Below the pieces are notes generated by a model, which saw only the letters and a list, made by a program, of their open reading frames with translations, did not search any database and was not told the DNA's origin. A stretch of DNA of 64,000 nucleotides, from assembly GCA_027487795.1 (NCBI GenBank), contig JAIYCX010000036.1, positions 1 through 64,000 on the forward strand. Direction: 5' to 3'. Each line of letters opens with the position of its first letter. The stretch's first letter is position 1. The position numbers and the translations under genes are program-made. Positions 38,603 through 46,725 of this stretch are shown here, piece after piece. The DNA is from Pseudomonadota bacterium (GTDB lineage: Bacteria > Bdellovibrionota_C > UBA2361 > SZUA-149 > DAOLCO01).

Positions 38603-40210
38603 ATGAAAATTTTAATTTTTACAACAGATCTACCACCATTAAAAGGCTATCCGACCTCAGGTACTGCCTTAAGAACATATAATTTAGCCCTTGGATTAAG
38701 AGAATTGGGTAACGAAGTTATAATTTCACCACCAAAATCAGCATTAAGCTCTTTTCTGAATTCAAATTCTGAAAATACTTCTGATAATTTAGAGATTGAA
38801 GAATATAAGAAATTTTCATTCGATTCTAATAATCAAGCTTCAGTTATTGCAGAAGTTAGGCCGGATTTTATTATTTGTGGTCATTGGCCAGCTTGGACAT
38901 TAGGTAGGAAGCCGGATGTGCCACTTGTAATTGATATCGCAGGACCTCACTTGTTAGAAAAATATTATCAAGGAGATTCTGACCAGACTGCTGCGGTAAT
39001 GGGTAAGCTTCGAAGTTTATCATGTGCTGACTTTTTTATAGTTTCGGGCCCTAAACAGAGACTTTACTTTATGTCTTTCATATTGAGAGCAAAGATACCG
39101 GAACCTGATAAAAGAATAATTACAATTCCTATGCCACTGGGAGAAGTTAGCTCTGCAGAAAACAAAGAGATAAATACTAATTATCCTTCTTTTATTTTTG
39201 GAGGAATTTTTCTACCTTGGCAGAATCCTTCATGGGCATTAGGAAAACTTTCTGAGGAGTTACTAAATAAAGAAACTGGAAGTCTTACTCTTGTCGGAGG
39301 TCCGCATCCACACTACGAAATCAAATCTGGTACTTATGAAAAGTTATTTAAGAACTTGGAGTCAAATAGCAAAGTAAAAAGATTACCATTACTTCCATAT
39401 GAAGATTTTTTATCTATGCTACCGAATTCTGACGTTGCAATAGATGTAATGGAATGGAATTTAGAACGGGAGTTAGCAATTACAATTCGTACAACTTCTT
39501 ATCTTTGGTCAGGAGTTCCTGTTATTTATAATGATTATTCAGATCTGTCTGATTTGATTAAAAAATATGATGCTGGTTGGTGTATTTCACCTGGTGATGA
39601 GTCTGGCTTTGATAAAATTTTAGAAGAAATTTATGCAAATCCTAGTTTAGTAAAGCAAAAAGGATTAAATGCTAAAAAACTAGCTGCAGAAAATTTTGAT
39701 AGAAAAACTCATGCTAAAAATTTAATAGAACTAATTAATTCTCCTAGGGTCATATCTAAAGAAGTTATAGATATCGCTATAGAGACAGCTGAAAACTGCG
39801 ATTATCAATTTGATAAATACAATGGACTAACTCAAAGTTTCTTTTCAAGAGTAAATGGACTGTCAAGGGTAGAGCTACTTTTCGGATTACACGGTGAGAC
39901 ATCAACAGATAGTTTGAAAATCACACTAACCGATAAAATTACAAAATCTATTGTTACTGATACTGAATTCTCTCCTTCAGAGATTAACAATAATGAATGG
40001 ATTACTTTAAATTTTTCACCTATCGCGGATTCTGCGGGACGTAGTTATGACTTGAAAATAGAGTCTTTAAATAAAAATACAACTTCTAAATTAAGTCCTT
40101 GGGTTTCTGGTGCTAGTCCGTATCCTTTGAATGGATTGTTCATTAATAAAAAAAGACTTGGTTCAAATAGTTTATGTATTAAGACTTACTCACAACGACT
40201 AGGATTTTAA
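38603..40210 (+). CDS. GT4 glycosyltransferase with C-terminal beta-sandwich, paralogue of its divergent neighbour
   Basis: 535 residues. The N-terminus (DLPPLKGYPTSGTALRTYNLALGL) aligns with the gene at 36633-38459, as does MEWNLERELAITIRTTSYLWSGVPVIYNDYSDLSD in the donor domain. The C-terminal 140 residues contain GLSRVELLFGLHGETSTDSLKITL and NNEWITLNFSPIADSAGRSYDLKIES, a beta-sandwich-like module that may bind glycan. Start ATG with no clear ribosome site. The pair probably acts on related acceptors in the same surface glycan. Confidence 0.85.
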   Translation: MKILIFTTDLPPLKGYPTSGTALRTYNLALGLRELGNEVIISPPKSALSSFLNSNSENTSDNLEIEEYKKFSFDSNNQASVIAEVRPDFIICGHWPAWTLGRKPDVPLVIDIAGPHLLEKYYQGDSDQTAAVMGKLRSLSCADFFIVSGPKQRLYFMSFILRAKIPEPDKRIITIPMPLGEVSSAENKEINTNYPSFIFGGIFLPWQNPSWALGKLSEELLNKETGSLTLVGGPHPHYEIKSGTYEKLFKNLESNSKVKRLPLLPYEDFLSMLPNSDVAIDVMEWNLERELAITIRTTSYLWSGVPVIYNDYSDLSDLIKKYDAGWCISPGDESGFDKILEEIYANPSLVKQKGLNAKKLAAENFDRKTHAKNLIELINSPRVISKEVIDIAIETAENCDYQFDKYNGLTQSFFSRVNGLSRVELLFGLHGETSTDSLKITLTDKITKSIVTDTEFSPSEINNNEWITLNFSPIADSAGRSYDLKIESLNKNTTSKLSPWVSGASPYPLNGLFINKKRLGSNSLCIKTYSQRLGF

Positions 40211-40388
40211 TTAGTTGGGATATGAAGTTAAATTATGAATAAAATTAGCTAGTTATAAACTTTTATGGCTAAAATGTTATTTTTTATAATAAATTTTATA
40301 TATAATTGATTGTAAAACAGCATAATAAATGAAGTATCGTAGGAAAGTTTTTAATCTTCTTATTATTTATACTTAAGGATTTAACTAG

Positions 40389-41081
40389 GTGAGCGAAAAA
40401 ATAGGTACTAGGGAATATCTCAAGAGCATTGTGAAAGATCCTCTAGTTGCGTCAGTAACTCCTACTTCTAAATTTGGAGTAAATTGTTTATTGAAAAATC
40501 TAGATTTTTCAAAAGATATGCTTGTTGTTGAGTATGGTCCAGGTGGAGGAGTCATAACGAAATCATTGTTATCTAGATTAACTCCAAATAGTAAACTTAT
40601 TGCTATAGAAAACAATGAAATTTTTTACAAAGCTTTAAAACATAATTTAAAAGATTCTAGATTGATTCTTTTTCTAGATTCAGCTGAAAATATTCAATCA
40701 ATACTTTCAAATTTGTATAAAGAGGGGCAAATTGCTTCAGAATATGCCGATGTTATTATCTCTGGGATACCATTTTCGATGTTTCCAAATGAGATGAAAG
40801 ATAAAATTCTTGAAGATACTAGAAATTCACTTATACCTGAAGGGCGATTTTTAGTTTACCAATTTTTAGTTTCATTAACTGTTGGAAAGACTGATATTAA
40901 GCTTAAATTAAGACAGTATTTTGATATGAAGCGATCTCATATTGTACTTCGTAACGTCCCGCCACTTAGAGTCTTTGAAACAGTTAAAATGAAGTCAATA
41001 GATCTAAAAAGAAAACAAATTGATATTAGCAGCTTTATAGATACTCAAAATAATGTTAAGATAGTAGCAAACGACTCTTAA
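40389..41081 (+). CDS. PmtA/KsgA-like SAM methyltransferase, likely phospholipid N-methyltransferase
   Basis: 230 residues. SAM motif I is VVEYGPGGGVITKSLLSRL (near 54-72) and motif IV is VIISGIPFSMFPNEMK. The SGIPFS motif and the N-terminal VTPTSKFGVNCLL are like Rhodobacter-type PmtA, a relative of rRNA adenine dimethylases that methylates phosphatidylethanolamine. True KsgA has NxPY instead. Start GTG 40389, with AAGGA about nine bases upstream. A phosphatase-fold gene follows after seven bases. A second such methyltransferase is at 52604-53317. The substrate is an inference. Confidence 0.8.
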   Translation: MSEKIGTREYLKSIVKDPLVASVTPTSKFGVNCLLKNLDFSKDMLVVEYGPGGGVITKSLLSRLTPNSKLIAIENNEIFYKALKHNLKDSRLILFLDSAENIQSILSNLYKEGQIASEYADVIISGIPFSMFPNEMKDKILEDTRNSLIPEGRFLVYQFLVSLTVGKTDIKLKLRQYFDMKRSHIVLRNVPPLRVFETVKMKSIDLKRKQIDISSFIDTQNNVKIVANDS

Positions 41082-41088
41082 CTTCTAC

Positions 41089-41766
41089 ATGTTAATCAAT
41101 CAATTTTTAAAAAAGACCTTAAAAGTACTTACTGTATTTTCAGTTTTATTCTGTATTTTTGGATTTACTAGTCAAATAGTTACTGAAAGTACATGGTTTA
41201 CTTCTGGTTTGTCTTATTTATCTACAAAAAACAACTTTCATGTTGTTAAAGAGGGATCACTTTACAGATCTGGGACTTTAAGTCAGGAAGACTTAATTCA
41301 GGTTGTAAAAGAAAATAATATTAAGTTAGTGGTCGACCTAAGAAAAAGTGGTGATGAGCCTGAACAACATGGTTTTTCTGAAAGCCAAATAGTCAGATCA
41401 CTTGGTTCTCGTTACGAATGGATTCCAATGGTTGGATCAAATACTAAACAACTCTCTCCCCTATCTAAGCTTATAGAGCTTTCTAAAGATGAAACTGGAC
41501 CAGTCTTGATACATTGTTCAAGCGGAACTCATCGTTCTGGAGTAGCTACCGCAGTATGGTTAATGGAAAAAGAAGGTGTGAGCCCAGAGGAAGCATCTAT
41601 GCAACTTAGTCCAAACTATGGATACTTTTCTTGGGAACGTAATTTAAAGAGTGCAATCACTGGAAGTAAAACCATAGATTATGTTATTTGGAATTATTTG
41701 TCTTCTTTTCGGGCGACTGGAATTAAATTTTCTGATTGGCTAATGAGCAAAAATGATCCGTTATAA
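41089..41766 (+). CDS. Membrane-anchored dual-specificity phosphatase-fold protein
   Basis: 225 residues. An N-terminal membrane helix (about 10-32) is followed by HVVKEGSLYRSGTLSQEDLIQVV and the phosphatase loop HCSSGTHRSG with Cys143 and Arg149, and general-acid region DLRKSGDEPEQHG. It belongs to the tyrosine/dual-specificity group. Members of this fold include phosphatidylglycerophosphate phosphatases (PgpP, PTPMT1), so a lipid substrate is plausible next to a PmtA-like methyltransferase. It could also be a protein or polysaccharide-linked phosphatase. Confidence 0.85.
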   Translation: MLINQFLKKTLKVLTVFSVLFCIFGFTSQIVTESTWFTSGLSYLSTKNNFHVVKEGSLYRSGTLSQEDLIQVVKENNIKLVVDLRKSGDEPEQHGFSESQIVRSLGSRYEWIPMVGSNTKQLSPLSKLIELSKDETGPVLIHCSSGTHRSGVATAVWLMEKEGVSPEEASMQLSPNYGYFSWERNLKSAITGSKTIDYVIWNYLSSFRATGIKFSDWLMSKNDPL

Positions 41767-41781
41767 TATTAATATTATAAC
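41760..41781. promoter_or_regulatory. Perfect 22-base AT palindrome containing TATAAT on both strands
   Basis: The two 11-base arms, GTTATAATATT (41760-41770) and its exact reverse complement (41771-41781), meet with no spacer. The first arm carries TATAAT at 41762-41767 and the palindrome gives the same box on the other strand. It covers the stop codon of the phosphatase gene and lies 18 bases upstream of the pyrF start. It could be the pyrF -10 region with a bound dimer, or a weak AT-only terminator, since a T-rich stretch follows. Confidence 0.4.
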
Positions 41782-41798
41782 TTGTTTTTACGCTTCAA

Positions 41799-42641
41799 AT
41801 GAATTTATTTTTTAATAATTTAAATAGCCGTTACTCAAAGATTAAATCTTTACTCTGTGTTGGTTTAGATCCAGAAATGGAATATCTCCCTGAGGATCTG
41901 AAAAAAACTGAATTACCATTTTTTGAATTTAATAAATTAATAATTGATAATACACACGAACAGGTCCTTTGCTATAAGCCACAATTCGCTCATTATTCAG
42001 CATTAGGCAAGGAAGCCGAGCTACAGCGCACTATCAATTATATAAAAGAAAACTATCCTGATATCCCTGTTATTCTTGATTCTAAGCGAGGTGACATTGG
42101 TAATACTGCAAAACATTATGCCGCTGAATGTTTTGATAGATATCAGTCTGACGCTACTACGGTAAATCCTTATATGGGATATGATTCTGCGGAACCATTT
42201 TTGGAGAGGAAAGATAAAGGTATTTTTTTTCTGTGTAAAACTTCTAATCCTGGAGCCAGTGATTTTCAGAATTTAATTGTTGAAAGTAGTACTCCACTTT
42301 TTGTTCGTGTCGCTCAGGAGATAAATAGTAAATGGAATAAAAACGGTAATTGTGGCATCGTTGTCGGTGGAACTAATTTAGAGGACTTTTCTAGTATCTA
42401 TAATGGTAACTTTAATTTACCAGCTTTAATTCCAGGTATCGGGGTTCAAGGTGGCTCAGTTAGTCAAGTTCATAGTCAGATGAGGAATGAAAGTAAATTT
42501 CCGAGATTATTTATTTTTTCTGTTTCCAGAGGGATTATTTATCCTGATAAGGCTAAGAGTTCAAATTTATTAGATTATTTAAAACTAGTTAAAGAATCTG
42601 CAATAAATTATGCTTCTCAAACTAGAGACTTTACATTTTAG
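41799..42641 (+). CDS. pyrF: Orotidine 5'-phosphate decarboxylase, type 2
   Basis: 280 residues. It decarboxylates OMP to UMP in pyrimidine synthesis. LLCVGLDPEMEYLP starts the barrel and VILDSKRGDIGNTAKHYA holds the catalytic Asp-Lys-Asp network. The length (about 280) and the PGIGVQGGSV phosphate-binding loop belong to subfamily 2, found in actinobacteria, myxobacteria and others, rather than the 230-residue E. coli type. It stands alone here without other pyr genes. Confidence 0.96.
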   Translation: MNLFFNNLNSRYSKIKSLLCVGLDPEMEYLPEDLKKTELPFFEFNKLIIDNTHEQVLCYKPQFAHYSALGKEAELQRTINYIKENYPDIPVILDSKRGDIGNTAKHYAAECFDRYQSDATTVNPYMGYDSAEPFLERKDKGIFFLCKTSNPGASDFQNLIVESSTPLFVRVAQEINSKWNKNGNCGIVVGGTNLEDFSSIYNGNFNLPALIPGIGVQGGSVSQVHSQMRNESKFPRLFIFSVSRGIIYPDKAKSSNLLDYLKLVKESAINYASQTRDFTF

Positions 42642-42753
42642 GTTTATTTAGTATTATCCACCCAAATTTATGAATTATAAGTAGCATATTTACTGGTGTG
42701 CTAATCTGGTATCAGAAATGGATACTCCTCAACATAGGTATAGATAAGATTGA

Positions 42754-43059
42754 ATGGCTAAGAAAAGCAAAATCGAAAGAAATAAGCAACGTATTGAAAT
42801 GGTTAAGAAGTATGCGGTTAAGCGTGCTGAGCTTAAGGAAACAATAAGAAGTCCTCATTCAAGTTGGGAACAAAGAGAAGAAGCTAAAGCTAAGCTTCAG
42901 TCATTACCAGCAAATTCTTCTGCTACAAGAATCAGAAACAGATGTTTTCTTACTGGTAGAGCAAGATCTTACTACAGAAAGTTTGGCCTAGGTAGGTCAA
43001 TGGTTAGACTTAAGGCACTACAGGGATTACTACCTGGTGTTACTAAAGCTAGTTGGTAG
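42754..43059 (+). CDS. rpsN: 30S ribosomal protein S14, zinc-free form
   Basis: 101 residues, the long S14 type (E. coli 101). [21 protein letters not shown] and [40 protein letters not shown] are diagnostic. The four zinc-binding cysteines of the short type are absent; only one Cys (RNRCFLTGR) remains. It is not in an S10/spc ribosomal operon but next to a zinc-free L31, an arrangement known for zinc-sparing paralogues under Zur control. I see no convincing Zur box upstream. Confidence 0.96.
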   Translation: MAKKSKIERNKQRIEMVKKYAVKRAELKETIRSPHSSWEQREEAKAKLQSLPANSSATRIRNRCFLTGRARSYYRKFGLGRSMVRLKALQGLLPGVTKASW

Positions 43060-43095
43060 TTATATTTTTAGAGTTATATTTAATAAGTATATTTT

Positions 43096-43116
43096 GCAGT
43101 TTTAATAACTGCTTTT
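43096..43116 (+). terminator. Hairpin with T-run after rpsN
   Basis: GCAGTT (43096-43101) and AACTGC (43107-43112) form a six-base stem with a five-base loop, followed by TTTT. It fits a short intrinsic terminator or an attenuator between rpsN and rpmE2. Confidence 0.55.
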
Positions 43117-43145
43117 AAAGTGATTAAAATTAGGACGTACTAGTT

Positions 43146-43394
43146 ATGAGAGAAGATATTCACCCAAAAGGATATAGAGAAGTTTTATTTACAGATGGAA
43201 CTTCAGGAAAATCATTTGTTACAAGATCAACAGTCAAGACTGATAGAACTGGTGAATTTGAAGGTAAGGAATATCCTCTTTATCAACTAACAATCTCATC
43301 ATATTCTCACCCTTTTTATACTGGCGCACAAAGACTTGTAGATACTCAAGGTAGAATCGATAAGTTCAATAAGAAGTACGGTAGACAGTCTTAA
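43146..43394 (+). CDS. rpmE2: 50S ribosomal protein L31, type B (zinc-free)
   Basis: 82 residues. [50 protein letters not shown] match type B L31. No cysteine is present, so it is the C-minus form that binds no zinc and, in other bacteria, replaces the zinc-binding L31 when zinc is short. It follows rpsN by 86 bases with a hairpin between, so it may have its own promoter or depend on readthrough. Confidence 0.96.
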   Translation: MREDIHPKGYREVLFTDGTSGKSFVTRSTVKTDRTGEFEGKEYPLYQLTISSYSHPFYTGAQRLVDTQGRIDKFNKKYGRQS

Positions 43395-43439
43395 TTATAG
43401 ACTTTCTTATTTTTGCTAGTTAATTCTTAAGCAGGTGGA

Positions 43440-44801
43440 ATGCATAATTTTGCAATAGTTGGAGCTGGTCCTTCTGGAATTTATGCAGCGGATGCCCTAG
43501 CTAATAAGTTTCCAACAAGTAAAATGTTAATATTTGATTCGATCTCATCTCCATACGGCCTAGTAAGATCAGGTGTTGCGCCTGATCATGAAAAAATAAA
43601 AGAAGTTAGTAGAATTTTTGATAAAGTTTTTTCCAAAGATAATATTCAGTTTGTCGGAGGAGTTAAAATTGGATCAGATATTGGCATAGAGGAATTAAAG
43701 CCATACTTTTCAGCAATTGTACTCTGTCATGGTGCTTCACTCGATAGGAAACTTGGAATAGCAAATGAAAATTTAAAAAATGTAATTCCAGCTACTAGTT
43801 TTGTTGGTTGGTATAATGTTAATCCAGAATATAGCAATTTTATTTTCCCAGAACCTAAGGATAAAAATAATTGTTCTGCTGTCATTATCGGTCAAGGAAA
43901 TGTTGCAATAGATATTTCTAGAATACTACTTAAGTCTTCAATCAAAGAATTATATAACGGACTTTCCGAGACAGATATTTCGAGAACTGCGTTAAGTGAA
44001 TTAAGAAAATATAGTTTTAGAAAAGTACATTTAGTTGGTAGACGAGGACCTCTTCAAGCTGCTTGTACAGATAAAGAACTAAAAGAATTGTGTAAGCTAG
44101 AAGGTGTTTCAGTAATCATCTCTGAAGATGAATTAAAACTATCGGAAGAAGAGCAAAATTGGCTTACTCAAGCTCCAAAAGGAATTCAAAAAAACTACGA
44201 GATACTAACAGAATTTGCACAAAATAAATCTAATAATGATTTTGAGTTACATATTAAATTTTGTCTAAGTCCACATTCTTTTATTGGAGAACCTGAACTT
44301 CAAGCAGTTTCCTTTTCAAAAACAAATCTTAGCGGAACACCTGAAAGAAGATCTGCAATAATAACCAATGAACAAGAAGAGATAACTGCTGACTATGCTT
44401 TTGTAAGTGTAGGTTACAAGGGGAAATCAATCCCCGGTGTAAATTTTGATGATTCATCTAATACATATCCTAATGTCGCAGGACGTATTGAAAACGAAAA
44501 TGGACTCTATACTTCTGGTTGGATCAAGAGAGGGCCATCAGGAGTAATTGGTACCAATAAGTCAGACAGTGTAGAAACAGTTACTACAATTGTAAATGAT
44601 ATTGAATCAGGTTTAATTAAAGAATCTAGTAAGGACTTAAAAGAGTTACTAGAAAAAATAAGTAATAAAATGTTTACAAGTTCGTATCTCGATTGGAAGA
44701 AATTAGACGCTGAAGAACTTAGATTAGGCGCAACATATAATAAATCTCGCGTTAAATTTGAAACACAAGAAAAAATGTATGATTTTCTAAAAGGAGATTA
44801 A
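43440..44801 (+). CDS. Ferredoxin/adrenodoxin-type NADP reductase
   Basis: 453 residues, an FAD flavoprotein of the FprA/adrenodoxin reductase class. FAD motif FAIVGAGPSGIYAADAL at 4-20, the segment SSPYGLVRSGVAPDHEKIK, NADP-binding VIIGQGNVAIDISRILL, then HLVGRRGPLQAACTDKEL and the C-terminal FAD contact GWIKRGPSGVIGTNKSDSVETV. It transfers electrons between NADPH and a ferredoxin in the cytoplasm. GCAGGTGGA directly precedes ATG. It overlaps the next gene by one base. Confidence 0.95.
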   Translation: MHNFAIVGAGPSGIYAADALANKFPTSKMLIFDSISSPYGLVRSGVAPDHEKIKEVSRIFDKVFSKDNIQFVGGVKIGSDIGIEELKPYFSAIVLCHGASLDRKLGIANENLKNVIPATSFVGWYNVNPEYSNFIFPEPKDKNNCSAVIIGQGNVAIDISRILLKSSIKELYNGLSETDISRTALSELRKYSFRKVHLVGRRGPLQAACTDKELKELCKLEGVSVIISEDELKLSEEEQNWLTQAPKGIQKNYEILTEFAQNKSNNDFELHIKFCLSPHSFIGEPELQAVSFSKTNLSGTPERRSAIITNEQEEITADYAFVSVGYKGKSIPGVNFDDSSNTYPNVAGRIENENGLYTSGWIKRGPSGVIGTNKSDSVETVTTIVNDIESGLIKESSKDLKELLEKISNKMFTSSYLDWKKLDAEELRLGATYNKSRVKFETQEKMYDFLKGD

Positions 44802-46183
44802 TGGAGCAGGTAAAAGTACATTTTCTTGGCGCTTCAGGAACAGTCACTGGTTCAAAATATTTAATAGAATACTCTGGTAGAAGAATATTAGTAGATTGTG
44901 GTTTATTCCAAGGTCGAAAAGAATTAAGAGATAGAAATTGGAAATCATTACCAGTACCACCATCTTCAATTTCTGCAGTAATATTAACACATGCTCATTT
45001 AGATCATACTGGATATCTACCTAGACTAGTTATGGATGGGTTTTCTGGTCCTATCTACTGTACTGCTCCTACAAAAGAACTTACTAAATTTATATTATTA
45101 GATTCAGCTTTTCTTCAAGAAGAAGAAGCTAGATTTGCAAATGAAAAGAAATCTTCTAAACATAAACCTGCACTACCTCTCTATACAGTTGAGGATGCGG
45201 AATCAGCAATTAAAAAACTTACAGTAATTCCTAAATCAGTAAATTCTGAGATACTACCTGGTGTTAAAGTCTTTCCTCTTTGTTCAGGACATATTCTTGG
45301 TGCTGTTAGTTTGACTATAACATTGGGGAATAAAAGAATTGTATTTTCTGGTGACGTAGGTAGATATAATGTTCCAATATTGCCAGATCCTAAACCTGTT
45401 GAGCATGGTGAACTTTTTATCTGTGAGTCTACCTATGGTGATAGACTTCATGAACATAATAATATTGAAAATCAGTTAATAGAATTAATCAATAAGGTAT
45501 CAAATAAGCAAGGACCGCTTTTAATTCCTTCGTTTGCAATAGGTAGATCGCAACATCTACTATTTTTACTTTCTAAATTAGAAAGAGAAGGAAAAATTCC
45601 TGCTATTCCTGTTTACATAGATAGTCCAATGGCTATTAATGCTACAGAAATATATCAGCAGTTTAAGTATGATTTTGATGATGAGGCTTCTGATATTATT
45701 AAAAAAGGACTAGATCCATTATCTTCTAAACGATGTCACTTTCTAAGGACAGCAGACGAGTCAAAAAAATTAAATAAAACTAAAGGTGCTTTCGTTGTTA
45801 TCGCTGGTAGTGGAATGGCGACGGGAGGTAGAATATTACATCACTTAGCTAGATGGCTGCCTTATCAAGAAGCAACTGTCGCATTAGTCGGTTATCAAGC
45901 AGAAGCGACTAGAGGAAGACAGCTTCAAGAGGGTGAGCCTAGTATTAAAATATATGGGGAGCATATTCAAGTTAATGCAGAAGTTGTTAACTTATCAGGA
46001 TTATCAGCTCATGGTGATAAAGAAGAGCTTACAACTTGGTTAAAATCTTGTTCTCAGAGTCCTGAACAAGTTAAAATAGTTCATGGTGAGCCAGCAGCAT
46101 CCAGTTCTTTTTCAAAACATTTAAACAAGACATTTACATGGAATTCCTCACCAGCAGTTCATGGTGAGATAGTAGTAATTTAG
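44801..46183 (+). CDS. Metallo-beta-lactamase beta-CASP RNA nuclease-like protein
   Basis: 460 residues, related to CPSF73 and bacterial YsgA/TTHA0252 RNases. Zinc motif HAHLDHTGYLPRL with His64, His66, Asp68, His69; SGDVGRYNVPILPDP; the beta-CASP domain with FAIGRSQHLLFLLSKLE; and the late motifs GSGMATGGRILHHLARWLP, VGYQAEATRGRQL and SAHGDKEELTTWL. It should cleave RNA. A single-base overlap couples it to the ferredoxin reductase gene, although no functional link is known. It ends three bases from the convergent smpB. Confidence 0.93.
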   Translation: MEQVKVHFLGASGTVTGSKYLIEYSGRRILVDCGLFQGRKELRDRNWKSLPVPPSSISAVILTHAHLDHTGYLPRLVMDGFSGPIYCTAPTKELTKFILLDSAFLQEEEARFANEKKSSKHKPALPLYTVEDAESAIKKLTVIPKSVNSEILPGVKVFPLCSGHILGAVSLTITLGNKRIVFSGDVGRYNVPILPDPKPVEHGELFICESTYGDRLHEHNNIENQLIELINKVSNKQGPLLIPSFAIGRSQHLLFLLSKLEREGKIPAIPVYIDSPMAINATEIYQQFKYDFDDEASDIIKKGLDPLSSKRCHFLRTADESKKLNKTKGAFVVIAGSGMATGGRILHHLARWLPYQEATVALVGYQAEATRGRQLQEGEPSIKIYGEHIQVNAEVVNLSGLSAHGDKEELTTWLKSCSQSPEQVKIVHGEPAASSSFSKHLNKTFTWNSSPAVHGEIVVI

Positions 46184-46186
46184 ATT

Positions 46187-46669
46187 TTATTTACTTCTTT
46201 GTTTTAATGCTCTATCAAGAGTTTTTTTAACTTGCTTATCTTTGTCAGCTTCACGTTTGTCAAAGTTCTTTCTACCCTTACCTACTCCTATTTCAATTTT
46301 CAACCTACCATTTTCTTTGAAGTAAGCACTGAGAGGTACCAAAGTTAGTCCTTTTGTTTGTAATTTAGCACCAAGTTTTATTATGTCCCTTTTATGTAGT
46401 AAGAGTTTTCTATCTCTATTTGGTTCTGATGATCCTTTCCCAATTAATTGATCATCTCTTGAGAATTTATAAGGAGCAATATGAGCATCCATTAAGTAAC
46501 ATTCATTGTTCTTAACTTGTACGTAGCTTTCTTTTAGAGATAACCCCCCTCCTCTTATAGATTTAAGTTCCCCCCCAAATAAAACAATACCGGCCTCAAA
46601 GACTTCTGTTATTTCGTAATCTCGCCTAGCTTTTTTATTAACTTCTACTGTCGAACTTTTACTGTTCAT
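46187..46669 (-). CDS. smpB: SsrA-binding protein SmpB
   Basis: 160 residues, exactly the E. coli length. It binds tmRNA and rescues stalled ribosomes. Signatures: ARRDYEITEVFEAGIVLFGGELKSIRGGGLSLKESYV, AHIAPYKFSRDDQ and the C-terminal GKGRKNFDKREADKDKQ with basic tail. No tmRNA gene is adjacent: only 56 bases separate it from the divergent nagZ. Confidence 0.97.
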   Translation of the reverse strand: MNSKSSTVEVNKKARRDYEITEVFEAGIVLFGGELKSIRGGGLSLKESYVQVKNNECYLMDAHIAPYKFSRDDQLIGKGSSEPNRDRKLLLHKRDIIKLGAKLQTKGLTLVPLSAYFKENGRLKIEIGVGKGRKNFDKREADKDKQVKKTLDRALKQRSK

Positions 46670-46725
46670 TGATTTTAAATTATTTTATATTTTATAATAT
46701 TTATTAAATATATAGTCTTTCTTAT

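Noticed and set aside
42642-42753. Zur box upstream of rpsN
   Set aside because: Only a weak 5-base inverted repeat (GTATC at 42709-42713, GATAC at 42721-42725) is present, which is not enough to call a Zur site.
46670-46725. tmRNA gene next to smpB
   Set aside because: The gap is only 56 bases, far too short, and no tRNA-like end is seen.
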